Shown: piece after piece, positions 24,301 through 32,216 of the stretch
Position numbering within the stretch: the first letter of the stretch is position 1
Layout: the number at the start of each line of letters is the position of its first letter
Assembly: GCA_036661035.1 (NCBI GenBank)
Contig: JAVWZM010000022.1
Coordinates: 1 to 32,216, forward strand
Source: JAGPHI01 sp036661035
GTDB taxonomy: Bacteria; Bacillota; Clostridia; Oscillospirales; Ruminococcaceae
Reading direction: 5' to 3'
Length of the DNA stretch: 32,216 nucleotides
Translations under genes and position numbers: made by a program
The notes under the pieces: model-generated
The model's input: only the letters and a program-made list of their open reading frames with translations
The model's database searches: none
What the model was told of the DNA's origin: nothing

Positions 24301-24334
24301 AGCCGTTTTGCAGATGCCATAAGGAGGAACCGTA

Positions 24335-25108
24335 GTGACAATACAGCTAAACGGGCTTTCCTTATACCTTTTGGTTTTCGTTCGCTTTGCGGGTATGATA
24401 GCATTTAATCCGCTTTTATCTCGCCGCAATGTGCCAAACAATGTGCGCACAATATTTGCACTCGCCCTTACCTTTGTAATAGCGCCAACGCTTGATATTG
24501 GCACGGTAGCGGACTTTGTGGGAATAGATTTAGCGGTTTCCATGGTGAAAGAGCTTTTCGTTGGATTTATCTGCGGATATGCGTTTCAGATTTTTTACGA
24601 AATGTTGCTTTTTGCCGGTGATATGTTGGATACGGAATTTGGCATGTCCATGGCTAAAATATTCGATCCGGGCACGAATATGCAAGTGTCCCTTACAGGT
24701 AAGCTTTTAACATTTCTCTTTGTGGGATATTTTTTCGCCACAGACAGTCATTTGGTAATGATACATATGTTTGCAACCACCTTTTCCATTGTACCGCCGG
24801 GCACAGTTACATTTACGCAAGACGCTATGCGATACGGTATGGAGCTTTTCGTAAATGTGTTTGTACTGGCACTTAGGCTGGTAACGCCTTTTATGGCGGC
24901 AGAATTTGTAATGCAGGCGGCAATGGGCGTATTGATGAAGCTTGTGCCGCAGATACATGTGTTTGTAATAAATTTTCAGCTAAAACAGGGGCTTGGGCTG
25001 ATAATGTTATTTATTTTAGCACCTGTTGTTGGTGCATTTATGGACAATTATATTGTTATTTTGCTTGACAGCATGCAAAAGGCAGCCGAAATGCTGATTA
25101 TAGCGTAA
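24335..25108 (+). CDS. fliR: Flagellar export gate protein FliR
   Basis: An integral membrane protein of 257 residues with several hydrophobic helices throughout. The visible landmarks are FVRFAGMIAFNPLLSRRNVPNNVR near the start, GFICGYAFQIFYEMLLFAGDMLD in the middle and LKQGLGLIMLFILAPVVGAFM near the end. The start is a GTG after AAGGAGGAACC. It closes this stretch of tightly packed genes; a 252-base gap with a repeat follows before flhB. Confidence 0.96.
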   Translation: MTIQLNGLSLYLLVFVRFAGMIAFNPLLSRRNVPNNVRTIFALALTFVIAPTLDIGTVADFVGIDLAVSMVKELFVGFICGYAFQIFYEMLLFAGDMLDTEFGMSMAKIFDPGTNMQVSLTGKLLTFLFVGYFFATDSHLVMIHMFATTFSIVPPGTVTFTQDAMRYGMELFVNVFVLALRLVTPFMAAEFVMQAAMGVLMKLVPQIHVFVINFQLKQGLGLIMLFILAPVVGAFMDNYIVILLDSMQKAAEMLIIA

Positions 25109-25134
25109 CAATTAATTATATTTAACGCGGTTTA

Positions 25135-25232
25135 ATTAATAAAATAAGTTTAGCCTTGTTTATTAAAAAAACTTATCCTAATGTGCGTGCTATCACACAC
25201 GCAAAATTAAAACTGTCGCGACAGTTTTAATA
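25135..25232 (+). repeat. Three-hairpin intergenic repeat, copy E
   Basis: The most diverged copy. The first hairpin is imperfect (TTAATAAAATAAG with CTTGTTTATTAA), the linker AAAACTTATCCTA is conserved, the middle part is GTGCGTGCTATCACACACGC, and the last hairpin is the same 24-base palindrome as copy D (25207-25230). The changes in the middle part keep some pairing. It lies between fliR and flhB, 19 kb from copies A, B and D. Confidence 0.8.
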
Positions 25233-25264
25233 AGAATGACGACAATCTTTAAGCTAAACCGCAT

Positions 25265-25314
25265 ACAGTAAATAAGACGATATATCGTATGTTCTTATTA
25301 ATCTAAATTACTGT
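25265..25314. other. Stem-loop upstream of flhB
   Basis: ACAGTAA (25265-25271) pairs with TTACTGT (25308-25314), and the adjoining ATAAGA (25272-25277) with TCTTAT (25293-25298) across a bulge. A self-complementary CGATATATCG (25278-25287) sits at the tip. It could be an operator or an mRNA leader structure; nothing shows which. Confidence 0.35.
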
Positions 25315-25360
25315 AAAAGACACCACAGCATGGAATTGGCACACAAAGGGGGAATGCAAA

Positions 25361-26419
25361 ATGGCGGGCGAACGTTCCGAAAAAGCTACCCCCAAACGGA
25401 AACAGGACGAACGAAAAAAAGGTAATGTATTCCAAAGCCAAGATTTAGTAGCGGTTGCATCGCTGTTTGCAAGCTTTTACGGGCTGAAATTTCTAGGCCC
25501 ATTTATGCTGGAGCAAATGGAAGGCAGCATTAATACCTTCTTTGGCATGGCAAATACCTACAAAGTTTTATCCCAGGCAAATGTGATGAGAATTGCGCTG
25601 GAGGGCGTAAAGATTATCATGTTTTGCTCCATGCCGCTTTTGCTTATTGGCATAGCTACGGCGGCGATAATGACCTTGGCGCAGACAAAAGGCCTTGTAA
25701 CAGGCTCTGCCATCAAGTTTAAAATGAGCAATCTCAGCATTGGCAAGGGCTTTAAGCGCATGTTTTCCTCACGGGGCATTGTGGAGCTTTTAAAAGCAAG
25801 TATAAAGGCAAGCGTTATTTTATATCTTGTGTACAAGCGCTTTGCTAAATTTTTGCCACGCTTTGCGGCACTGATGGATATGGACGCAGCAGCGGCAATA
25901 AGCCTGGTGGGAGAATTTATCATATCCCTTGTAAATACGGCAGGGGCAATATTTTTAGTGCTTGCCGGGGCAGACTATGCGTATCAGTGGTGGCAATACG
26001 AAAAGAATTTGCGCATGTCTAAGCAAGAGATTAAAGAAGAATACAAGCACACCGAGGGTGATCCACAGGTGAAAGGGCAGATACGCCAGCGTCAGCGCAA
26101 AATGGCAATGGGACGCATGATGCAAAACGTGCCTAAAGCCGATGTGGTTATCCGAAACCCTACGCATTTTGCCATTGCTATCGCCTACGATGCCGAAAAA
26201 AACCGCGCGCCCATAGTGCTTGCCAAGGGTGCGGATTATGTGGCACAGCGCATAGTTAAGATAGCCGAGGAAAACAATATCACCACAATAGAAAATCGCC
26301 CTCTGGCAAGAGGCCTTTTTGACGCGGTAGATGTGGACAGAGAAATTCCGGAGCAGTTTTACAATCCTGTTGCCGAGGTGTTGGCATTTGTATATAGCCT
26401 CAAGCAGAAAAAACATTAA
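25361..26419 (+). CDS. flhB: Flagellar export gate and specificity switch protein FlhB
   Basis: A membrane protein of the export gate, 352 residues, that changes export from hook to filament proteins after FliK signals. It starts with the basic ERSEKATPKRKQDERKKGNV segment. Four hydrophobic helices (about 30-210) follow, then the cytoplasmic domain with the self-cleavage motif N266-P267-T268-H269 in RNPTHFAIAI. The NPTH motif is intact, so normal switching is expected. AAAGGGGGAATG precedes the start. Confidence 0.98.
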   Translation: MAGERSEKATPKRKQDERKKGNVFQSQDLVAVASLFASFYGLKFLGPFMLEQMEGSINTFFGMANTYKVLSQANVMRIALEGVKIIMFCSMPLLLIGIATAAIMTLAQTKGLVTGSAIKFKMSNLSIGKGFKRMFSSRGIVELLKASIKASVILYLVYKRFAKFLPRFAALMDMDAAAAISLVGEFIISLVNTAGAIFLVLAGADYAYQWWQYEKNLRMSKQEIKEEYKHTEGDPQVKGQIRQRQRKMAMGRMMQNVPKADVVIRNPTHFAIAIAYDAEKNRAPIVLAKGADYVAQRIVKIAEENNITTIENRPLARGLFDAVDVDREIPEQFYNPVAEVLAFVYSLKQKKH

Positions 26420-26473
26420 TTCGATTTCGCCGTGTAATGCGGCTTTTCACTAAAAGAAAAGGGAAGAAAATAG

Positions 26474-28540
26474 TTGAAAAAGCTCAATTTACTTAACAAT
26501 ATGGTATCACTGGTAGTGGTTGCCATTATTCTAATGCTTATCATACCCCTTGACCCTATGTTTTTGGATATGATGTTTGTGTTGAATTTGGCAATCTCGT
26601 TTATCATCTTGTTTACTACCATGTACATAAAGGAGCCGTTGGAGTTTTCAATCTTCCCGTCAATTTTGCTTATCACAACGGTAATGCGTATGTCCCTTAC
26701 CGTTTCCTCTACACGTAGCATTTTACTTAAAAACGGCTACGCAGGCGAGGTAATAAAGGTTTTCGGCGAGTTTGTTATCCAAGGTAACGTGGTTGTAGGT
26801 CTTTTGATTTTTATGATTATCGTTATCGTGCAATTTGCCGTTATCACAAAGGGCGCAGAGCGTGTGGCAGAGGTGTCGGCACGCTTTACCTTGGACGCTA
26901 TGCCCGGCAAGCAAATGGCAATAGATGCCGACTTAAACTCCGGCCTTATCGACGAAATGCAAGCGCGAGAACGCCGCCTTAAAATCCAGCGTGAGGCAGA
27001 TTTCTTCGGCGCAATGGACGGTGCTTCCAAGTTTGTAAAGGGCGACGCGGTTATATCTATTATCGTTACTTTTATAAACCTTATCGGCGGCGTGGTGATG
27101 GGCTTTATCAATAAGCAGGGCACCTTCGCCGAGATTATCCAGATTTATTGCACCGCAACTGTTGGCGACGGCCTAATGTCGCAGGTGCCCGCGCTGTTGA
27201 TATCCATGTCCATGGGTATGATTGTTACGCGTTCGGCATCAGGTGCTAACCTAAATAAAGACGTATTAAAGCAGTTCCTTTCACAGCCTATGGTTTTGGT
27301 GCTTGCGGGCGCGGTTATGTCTACGCTGATTTTTATCGGCTTCCCCGTGGTGCAGGTGCTTATTGTATCAACTGTGCTTATTTCAATAGGTTTAGGCCTA
27401 ATGAAAAAGCAAAAGCAAGCGCTTTCTGACGAAACTGCCGCAAGCGAAATGCAGGCAACCGAAGAAGTTACAAGCGAGGTATCGTACTACAAAAACATCG
27501 ACAATGTGTACGGCCTTTTAAATGTAGAGCAAGTGGAAATGGAATTTGGCTACAGCTTAATTCCACTTGTAGATGAGGCAAGCGGCGGCAGCTTTATGGA
27601 CAGAGTTGTAATGTTTCGCAAGCAGTTTGCCCTCGAAATGGGCATGGTGCTGCCAAGCGTCCGCCTAAAGGACTCGGGCGCGCTTAACCCAAACCAATAT
27701 TCCATTAAGTTTAAGGGCGAGCAGGTGGCACTGGGCGATGTGCTAATGGACCATTTCCTTGCCCTTGCACCGGACGCCGCGGCAGAGCCGATAGACGGCA
27801 TAGACACAATAGAGCCGGCGTTTGGCATACCTGCCAAATGGATAAGCGCAGATAAAAAATCCAAGGCAGAGCTTGCGGGATATACTCTGATAGATCCCAC
27901 AAGCGTTATTATAACGCATTTATCCGAGGTAATTCGTCAGCACGCATACGAGCTTTTAAACAGGCAAGAGGTAAACAGTATTCTCGACAATCTGCGTAAA
28001 ACAAGCGAGGCGCTGGTGGGCGAGATAGTGCCGGGCGTAATATCCGTGGCGGAGCTGCAAAAGGTGTTGGCGAACCTACTGCGAGAGGGCGTGCCCATAC
28101 GCGATATGCAGACCATTCTCGAAACCTTGGGCGATTACGGCACAAGCATTAAGGACTCCGACATGCTTTGCGAATATGTGCGTCAGGCGCTGCGCCGCAC
28201 CATATCCCATAAATTTGCCGAGGCAGGTCAGCTAAAGGTTATTACCATTGACGCCGCTATCGAAAACTCGATAATGGGCGCTGTAAAGAAAATGGAAACA
28301 GGCTCTTATCTGGCGCTTGAGCCGCAGCTTATACAAGATATTATGACGGCAAGCTCCTTGCAGATAGACAAGGTAAAGGAGCTTGTGCAGCACACAATTA
28401 TACTTACTTCGCCAATTGTAAGGCTATATTATAAAAAGCTTATCGACCAATTTTACCCTAATATTGTAGTGCTTTCGTTTAACGAAATAGATTCTAATAT
28501 TCAAATACAGGCACTTGGCAATATAACGTTGGATAAATAA
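26474..28540 (+). CDS. flhA: Flagellar export gate protein FlhA
   Basis: The largest export-gate protein, 688 residues; its C-terminal ring receives export substrates and chaperones. About eight membrane helices lie in residues 1-315, with the FHIPEP-type cytoplasmic loop between them (AERVAEVSARFTLDAMPGKQ, then DADLNSGLIDEMQARERR). The cytoplasmic domain (about 340-688) is complete. The start is a TTG at 26474 with AAAGGGAAG upstream. flhF and flhG, which often follow flhA in clostridia, are not here; the sigma factor gene follows after 23 bases. Confidence 0.97.
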   Translation: MKKLNLLNNMVSLVVVAIILMLIIPLDPMFLDMMFVLNLAISFIILFTTMYIKEPLEFSIFPSILLITTVMRMSLTVSSTRSILLKNGYAGEVIKVFGEFVIQGNVVVGLLIFMIIVIVQFAVITKGAERVAEVSARFTLDAMPGKQMAIDADLNSGLIDEMQARERRLKIQREADFFGAMDGASKFVKGDAVISIIVTFINLIGGVVMGFINKQGTFAEIIQIYCTATVGDGLMSQVPALLISMSMGMIVTRSASGANLNKDVLKQFLSQPMVLVLAGAVMSTLIFIGFPVVQVLIVSTVLISIGLGLMKKQKQALSDETAASEMQATEEVTSEVSYYKNIDNVYGLLNVEQVEMEFGYSLIPLVDEASGGSFMDRVVMFRKQFALEMGMVLPSVRLKDSGALNPNQYSIKFKGEQVALGDVLMDHFLALAPDAAAEPIDGIDTIEPAFGIPAKWISADKKSKAELAGYTLIDPTSVIITHLSEVIRQHAYELLNRQEVNSILDNLRKTSEALVGEIVPGVISVAELQKVLANLLREGVPIRDMQTILETLGDYGTSIKDSDMLCEYVRQALRRTISHKFAEAGQLKVITIDAAIENSIMGAVKKMETGSYLALEPQLIQDIMTASSLQIDKVKELVQHTIILTSPIVRLYYKKLIDQFYPNIVVLSFNEIDSNIQIQALGNITLDK

Positions 28541-28563
28541 TAATTACAAAGGAGGTGCGGCAA

Positions 28564-29433
28564 ATGGAAAATATACAGGTATTATCCGAACAAGACGAGC
28601 AAGAGATTTTGGGAAATGAAAGCGTTTTAAAAGACGAAGATTTATCGGAAGAAATTGAAACGGCTGCGGAAAATCCGAAAACCAAAGAGCTGCACCTGCG
28701 CCTTGATAAATATTGCGAAACACGCGATATCGCCCTTAGAAATGAACTGGTAATGGATTTTGGATATATCCCAAAGGCAGTGGCGGCGCAAATGCGCGGC
28801 ATTACCTCCTCTTATGCACAGCTAGAGGACATTGTAAACCAAGGCTATCTCACCTTGATAGATTGCCTTGAAAAATACGATCCCACAAGGGGAATGAAAT
28901 TTGAATCCTATGCTTTTATGCGCGTAAAAGGCGCAAATATAGATTTTGTGCGAAAGCAGGACTGGCTGCCGCGCCGTGTGCGCAAAACCGCGAGAGATAT
29001 TTCTGCCGCCTATGACGAGCTGGCAGGCGAATTATTGCGAGAGCCAACCACAAAAGAGCTGGCACAGCATATTGGCGTGGAAGAAGAATTTGTAAATAAG
29101 CATTACAGAGAAATGTCTAACAGTGTGCTTTTATCCTTCGAGATGCTTTTGCAAAGTGCCACGTCAGAGGATCCCTCCGACGACGCAAGCGATACAGAGG
29201 ACAAAATGCCGGAGGCAAGCCTTATGCGCAAGGAGCTGCGCCGATGCCTTGCAGACGCTATAGATGCTTTGTCGGAGCGCGAACGTCTTGTGGTGTCGCT
29301 TTCGTATTACGAGCATTTAAAGCTTGCGGAAATTGCAGAAATTTTAAAAGTGAGCGAGGCGCGCGTATGCCAAACAAGGGCAAAGGCAGTGCTGCGCATG
29401 CGCACAAAATTAGAAGCTTATATGAAAGGGTGA
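28564..29433 (+). CDS. fliA: RNA polymerase sigma factor of the FliA/SigD type
   Basis: A sigma-28-family factor, 289 residues, expected to direct late flagellar and motility promoters. An acidic N-terminal extension (about 1-45) precedes region 2 (LEDIVNQGYLTLIDCLEKYDPTRGMKFESYA). Region 3 begins with DWLPRRVRKTARDI, typical of FliA/WhiG. Region 4 carries the helix-turn-helix (LSERERLVVSLSYYEHLKLAEIAEILKVSEARV). The ATG at 28564 is chosen because AAAGGAGGTG sits before it; a TTG nine bases upstream overlaps that site. Placement inside the export/rod operon means the late sigma is made with early and middle genes. No FlgM anti-sigma is in the window. Confidence 0.93.
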   Translation: MENIQVLSEQDEQEILGNESVLKDEDLSEEIETAAENPKTKELHLRLDKYCETRDIALRNELVMDFGYIPKAVAAQMRGITSSYAQLEDIVNQGYLTLIDCLEKYDPTRGMKFESYAFMRVKGANIDFVRKQDWLPRRVRKTARDISAAYDELAGELLREPTTKELAQHIGVEEEFVNKHYREMSNSVLLSFEMLLQSATSEDPSDDASDTEDKMPEASLMRKELRRCLADAIDALSERERLVVSLSYYEHLKLAEIAEILKVSEARVCQTRAKAVLRMRTKLEAYMKG

Positions 29434-29439
29434 TTATTT

Positions 29440-30180
29440 ATGAACAGAGGTTTTTATACTATAGCATCGGGCATGCTTACACGCCAACGCAGCCTTAATG
29501 CAATTGCAAATAATATGGCAAATGCCAAAACACCCGGTTTTAAAAGCGAAAGAGTGGTAACCACCACATTTGAAGAGGAACTAATGGTGCGCACAGATGG
29601 GCTGAATAGAACTAATATAGGAAATGGCACATCTATAAACACAGTGGAAGATGTGGTGTCTAATTTTGATGCCGCACAGCTTTTCGACAGCGAGCGTCCG
29701 TACGATTTGGCAATACAGGGCAATGGCTTTTTTACTGTTACTGCCGCAGACGGCAAACAATATCTTACGCGCAACGGAAATTTTGATATAGACGAAGAAG
29801 GCTTTTTAATCTTGCCGGGGCAAGGCAGAGTACAGGGCGAAAAAGGCGATATAGAAATAGGCGGTGCCGAATTTGTGGTACAGGAATCAGGACAGGTGTA
29901 CGACAATAAAGGCAAAGCAGTAGACAGAATACTTATCCAAAACGCCGCCGAGGGCACAAAGCTTGCCAAATACGCAAACGGCATGTATATGTCTACAGGT
30001 GAATTGCTACGGGTGCAAAACCCAGGCATTGCGCAGTTTGTTAAAGAAGGCTCTAATGTGGATTTCAACACTGAAATGAGCCTTATGATGGAGGCACAGC
30101 GCTCTTTCCAATCTTGCGCAAAGGCACTTACATCTATAGATCAGATTAATCAGAAAGCGGCAAATATCGCGGCTCTTTAA
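29440..30180 (+). CDS. flgF: Flagellar rod protein, FlgF/FlhO-like
   Basis: A rod protein of the FlgG family, 246 residues. The N-terminus is MNRGFYTIASGMLTRQRSLN followed by AIANNMANAKTPGFK. The central PYDLAIQGNGFFTVT and LTRNGNFDIDEEGFL motifs are typical, as is the C-terminal MSLMMEAQRSFQSCAKAL helix. It is the first of two paralogous rod genes, matching flhO-flhP order in Bacillus and flgF-flgG elsewhere. FlgF against FlgG is decided mainly by order and by comparison with the next gene. AAAGGG lies at the end of the sigma gene. Confidence 0.85.
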   Translation: MNRGFYTIASGMLTRQRSLNAIANNMANAKTPGFKSERVVTTTFEEELMVRTDGLNRTNIGNGTSINTVEDVVSNFDAAQLFDSERPYDLAIQGNGFFTVTAADGKQYLTRNGNFDIDEEGFLILPGQGRVQGEKGDIEIGGAEFVVQESGQVYDNKGKAVDRILIQNAAEGTKLAKYANGMYMSTGELLRVQNPGIAQFVKEGSNVDFNTEMSLMMEAQRSFQSCAKALTSIDQINQKAANIAAL

Positions 30181-30201
30181 CAGAAATGAGGTATATCTAT
30201 T

Positions 30202-30987
30202 ATGAGTATTGCTTTTCATACAGGCGTATCAGGCATGAACGCCTTTCAAGAAAAACTGAACATTACAGGCAATAACCTTGCCAATGCCAACACCGTTGGC
30301 TATAAAAAACAAGGCGCTAAATTTCAAGATTTGTTGTATACGCGCATGAATTTGCGCACCAATTACCCGGGCAAGGCAGCAGGCGAAGGGGAAGATGCAG
30401 GCGCCGCGGGCGGAGAAAACATTAAAATGGTAGGGCATGGCGTAAAAATGGGAGCCACCGAGGTGCTTTATGGGCAGGGCGGCTACGTCGCCACAGATAT
30501 GCCTTTAGATTTTGCCATACAGGGCGATGGCTTATTTGCGGTAGATAATGGCGGCAAGCGCGAATATACACGCAACGGAGCTTTCCATATTTCCATGGAC
30601 GGTAAATCTGCCTATCTTACAACGGCAGACGGTGCAAACGTGCTGGATTCAAAAGGCAGGGCGATTAAACTGCAAATGGATAAGGACGGCTTGCCTGATA
30701 TTACGGGGCTTATCGATAAGCTTGGTGTGTACCATTTTCCAAACCCGTTTGGCCTTAGCCCTGCAAGCGGAAGCCGCTTTACGGAAACCGGCGTTTCAGG
30801 CGAAGCAACCGCGCAAAAGCAGGGGCACATACGCAGCACGGTGATACAATATGCGCTCGAAAATTCCTCGGTAAATATGGCAGATGAAATGGTGAATATG
30901 ATAGAGGCACAAAGGGCTTTTCAGCTGAATGCGCGAGTAGTGCAAACGGCAGATCAGATAGATGAAATGGTAAATAATCTGCGTTAA
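30202..30987 (+). CDS. flgG: Flagellar distal rod protein FlgG (FlhP-like)
   Basis: A rod protein of 261 residues, paralogous to its upstream neighbour. The N-terminus is HTGVSGMNAFQEKLNITGNN with LANANTVGYKKQGAKFQDLL; the middle has PLDFAIQGDGLFAVD, and the C-terminus ends with SSVNMADEMVNMIEAQRAFQ and QTADQIDEMVNNLR, the FlgG-type end. A Gly/Ala/Glu-rich loop (about 57-75) is a small insertion. The gene is 21 bases after the previous one. No P- or L-ring genes are nearby, as expected for a Gram-positive. Confidence 0.87.
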   Translation: MSIAFHTGVSGMNAFQEKLNITGNNLANANTVGYKKQGAKFQDLLYTRMNLRTNYPGKAAGEGEDAGAAGGENIKMVGHGVKMGATEVLYGQGGYVATDMPLDFAIQGDGLFAVDNGGKREYTRNGAFHISMDGKSAYLTTADGANVLDSKGRAIKLQMDKDGLPDITGLIDKLGVYHFPNPFGLSPASGSRFTETGVSGEATAQKQGHIRSTVIQYALENSSVNMADEMVNMIEAQRAFQLNARVVQTADQIDEMVNNLR

Positions 30988-31025
30988 GCCTAATGCTTTT
31001 CTCAGAACGGAAGGACTATGGATTT

Positions 31026-31646
31026 ATGGCAATAAGAGATTATCGCGAGTTAAACAACATACAGCTTGATGTACTGCGCGAAATAGGCAATATCGGTACA
31101 GGCAACGCGGCAACGTCGCTGTCGGAAATGCTACAAAAGTCTGTAAATATCAGTGTGCCGCAGATAAGCATACTGGAATATCAGCAGGTTACAGACCTTT
31201 TGGGCGGGCCGGAAAACATGATAGTGGGTATTTTGTTTACGCTCAAGGGCGATGTAAACGGAATGATGATGTTTTTGCTGGAAAAAGATTTTGCGCATAC
31301 TGTACTTGGTGCGCTTTTAGGCCAAGAGATGCATGATTTTACAGATATAGACGAGATGGCTATGTCGGCGCTGCAAGAGATAGGCAATATCATGGCGGCA
31401 TCTTATGTAAACGCTATTGCACAGCTTACGTCCCTTACAATTGATATTTCGGTGCCGTCTACTTGTATTGATATGGCAGGGTCGATCCTCAGCGTCCCTG
31501 CAATTTGTTTTGGAAATATAAGTGACCATATTATACTTGTACAGGATTCCTTCAACAGCGACAGCGATAATTTGGTTAGCCATATATTGCTTATCCCTGA
31601 AGTGGATTCTTTGGACAAGATAATGACGCATCTCGGAGTGTCGTAA
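31026..31646 (+). CDS. cheC: CheY-P phosphatase CheC
   Basis: A chemotaxis adaptation protein of 206 residues that dephosphorylates CheY-P and binds CheD. Both catalytic patterns are present: D15xxxE19xxN22xxxG26 and S114xxxE118xxN121. No C-ring domain is attached, unlike FliY. The frame opens upstream at 30993, but the ATG at 31026 is chosen: GGAAGGA (31009-31015) precedes it and family members begin near IRDYRELNNIQLDVL. The stop overlaps the cheD start by one base. Confidence 0.95.
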   Translation: MAIRDYRELNNIQLDVLREIGNIGTGNAATSLSEMLQKSVNISVPQISILEYQQVTDLLGGPENMIVGILFTLKGDVNGMMMFLLEKDFAHTVLGALLGQEMHDFTDIDEMAMSALQEIGNIMAASYVNAIAQLTSLTIDISVPSTCIDMAGSILSVPAICFGNISDHIILVQDSFNSDSDNLVSHILLIPEVDSLDKIMTHLGVS

Positions 31647-32134
31647 TGGCCAAAACAATTACAGTGGGAATTGCAGACCTTAATATTGCCAAAACTGAGG
31701 ACGTTCTGGTTACATATGCACTTGGCTCTTGTGTAGGTATATGCTTATACGACAGCCAAATTAAGCTTGCGGGGCTTGCACATATCATGCTGCCGTCAAG
31801 CACACAGCTTGTAAATGTTACAAATCAGCCATATAAATTTGCCGATACAGGCATAAAAGAGCTTGTAAAAATGATGAATGCAAATGGTGCTAATCCGGCA
31901 CGCTTACGCGCTAAAATAGCAGGCGGCGCGCAAATGTTTGCCGCGATGTCCAATTCGTCTATTGCCAATATAGGGAATAGAAATATTGGCGCCGTAAAGC
32001 AGTGGCTTGCCATGATGAGAATACCCATTGTGGCGGAGGATACGGGCAAAGATTATGGCCGCACATTGTATTTTGATGCGGCTACAGGTACAATGCGCAT
32101 AAAATCTGCCAAGCTTGGCGAGTGGACATATTAG
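31646..32134 (+). CDS. cheD: Chemoreceptor glutamine deamidase CheD
   Basis: An enzyme of 162 residues that deamidates glutamines on chemoreceptors and binds CheC in the Bacillus-type adaptation system. The catalytic residues fit in spacing with the known Thermotoga enzyme (Thr21, Cys27, His44): here Thr23, Cys29 in YALGSCVG and His46 in LAHIMLP. The end of the domain (IPIVAEDTGKDYGRTLYFDA) is present. It overlaps cheC by one base. Further chemotaxis genes may lie beyond the window, since cheA, cheW, cheB and cheR are not in it. Confidence 0.96.
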   Translation: MAKTITVGIADLNIAKTEDVLVTYALGSCVGICLYDSQIKLAGLAHIMLPSSTQLVNVTNQPYKFADTGIKELVKMMNANGANPARLRAKIAGGAQMFAAMSNSSIANIGNRNIGAVKQWLAMMRIPIVAEDTGKDYGRTLYFDAATGTMRIKSAKLGEWTY

Positions 32135-32216
32135 CGGTTATTGCTGCGCTAGCAAAATAAACAGCTCTCTCGGAGCACCGCATATGCATCTTATAGAAAC
32201 GAGGGAAGATACAGTA
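32135..32216 (+). other. Start of the next intergenic region
   Basis: The last 82 bases carry no gene. A 5-bp TTGCT/AGCAA hairpin follows the cheD stop, without a U tract. GAGGGA near 32202 looks like a ribosome binding site, so another plus-strand gene probably starts just outside the window. Confidence 0.4.

Larger units (their letters stand above)
25109..25360. other. Gap between fliR and flhB
   Basis: There is no gene. It contains repeat copy E (25135-25232), an 8-bp inverted repeat around it (GCGGTTTA 25127-25134 with TAAACCGC 25255-25262) and a further stem-loop at 25265-25314. The ribosome site AAAGGGGG of flhB lies near the end. No clear sigma-A promoter is visible. Confidence 0.6.

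Noticed and set aside
25337..25360. TGGCAC before flhB as part of a sigma-54 promoter
   Set aside because: The matching TTGC(A/T) element is not five bases downstream and the site overlaps the ribosome binding site.

Overview
The window carries a chromosomal flagellar/chemotaxis gene cluster of a motile, low-GC Gram-positive bacterium, most likely a member of the Clostridia (Lachnospiraceae-like). Supporting points are a FliY of CheC/FliN type instead of a plain FliN, FlbD (SwrD), the CheC/CheD pair, a class B sortase with a cadherin-like-repeat surface protein, good Shine-Dalgarno sites, and TTG/GTG starts. All recognisable genes lie on the plus strand. I see no tRNA, rRNA, insertion sequence, phage gene or CRISPR array.

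Layout. (1) 1-357: non-coding leader. (2) 358-5511: a secreted 1452-residue surface protein with about six cadherin-like beta-sandwich repeats ending in NPQTS, followed six bases later by a class B sortase. (3) 5512-5808: a tandemly duplicated three-hairpin repeat in front of flgB. (4) 5809-6619: rod genes flgB and flgC, closed by a strong intrinsic terminator. (5) 6620-6955: terminator, another copy of the repeat and a near-consensus sigma-A promoter. (6) 6956-17385: fliE, fliF, fliG, fliH, fliI, fliJ, fliK, flgD, a TIGR02530-type flagellar operon protein and the hook gene flgE. (7) 17386-17652: a gap with two overlapping, mutually exclusive hairpins. (8) 17653-25108: flbD, motA, motB, fliM, fliY, cheY, fliO, fliP, fliQ and fliR. 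(9) 25109-25360: a gap with a fourth full repeat copy. (10) 25361-32134: flhB, flhA, a FliA-type sigma factor, two rod genes (flgF- and flgG-like), cheC and cheD. The window ends just after a possible ribosome binding site for the next gene.

How the genes work together. FliE/FliF/FliG and FlgB/C/F/G build the MS ring and rod. FliO/P/Q/R with FlhA/FlhB form the export gate, powered and fed by FliH/FliI/FliJ. FliK and FlgD control hook length and capping, and FlgE forms the hook. MotA/MotB are the stator, and FliG/FliM/FliY form the switch that reads CheY-P. FliY and CheC both keep CheY-P phosphatase motifs, and CheD is the receptor deamidase partner. The FliA-type sigma would turn on late genes (filament, and possibly chemotaxis) that are not in this window. 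fliL, flhF and flhG, often found in such clusters, are absent from their usual places.

The most unusual points are: a sortase substrate whose sorting motif lacks its membrane segment but sits in frame, across one UAG codon, with the sortase's own membrane helix; a family of three-hairpin repeats placed only at breaks in the cluster; the competing hairpins between flgE and flbD; an flbD with no ordinary start codon at the right place; and a 24-base minisatellite inside fliY.
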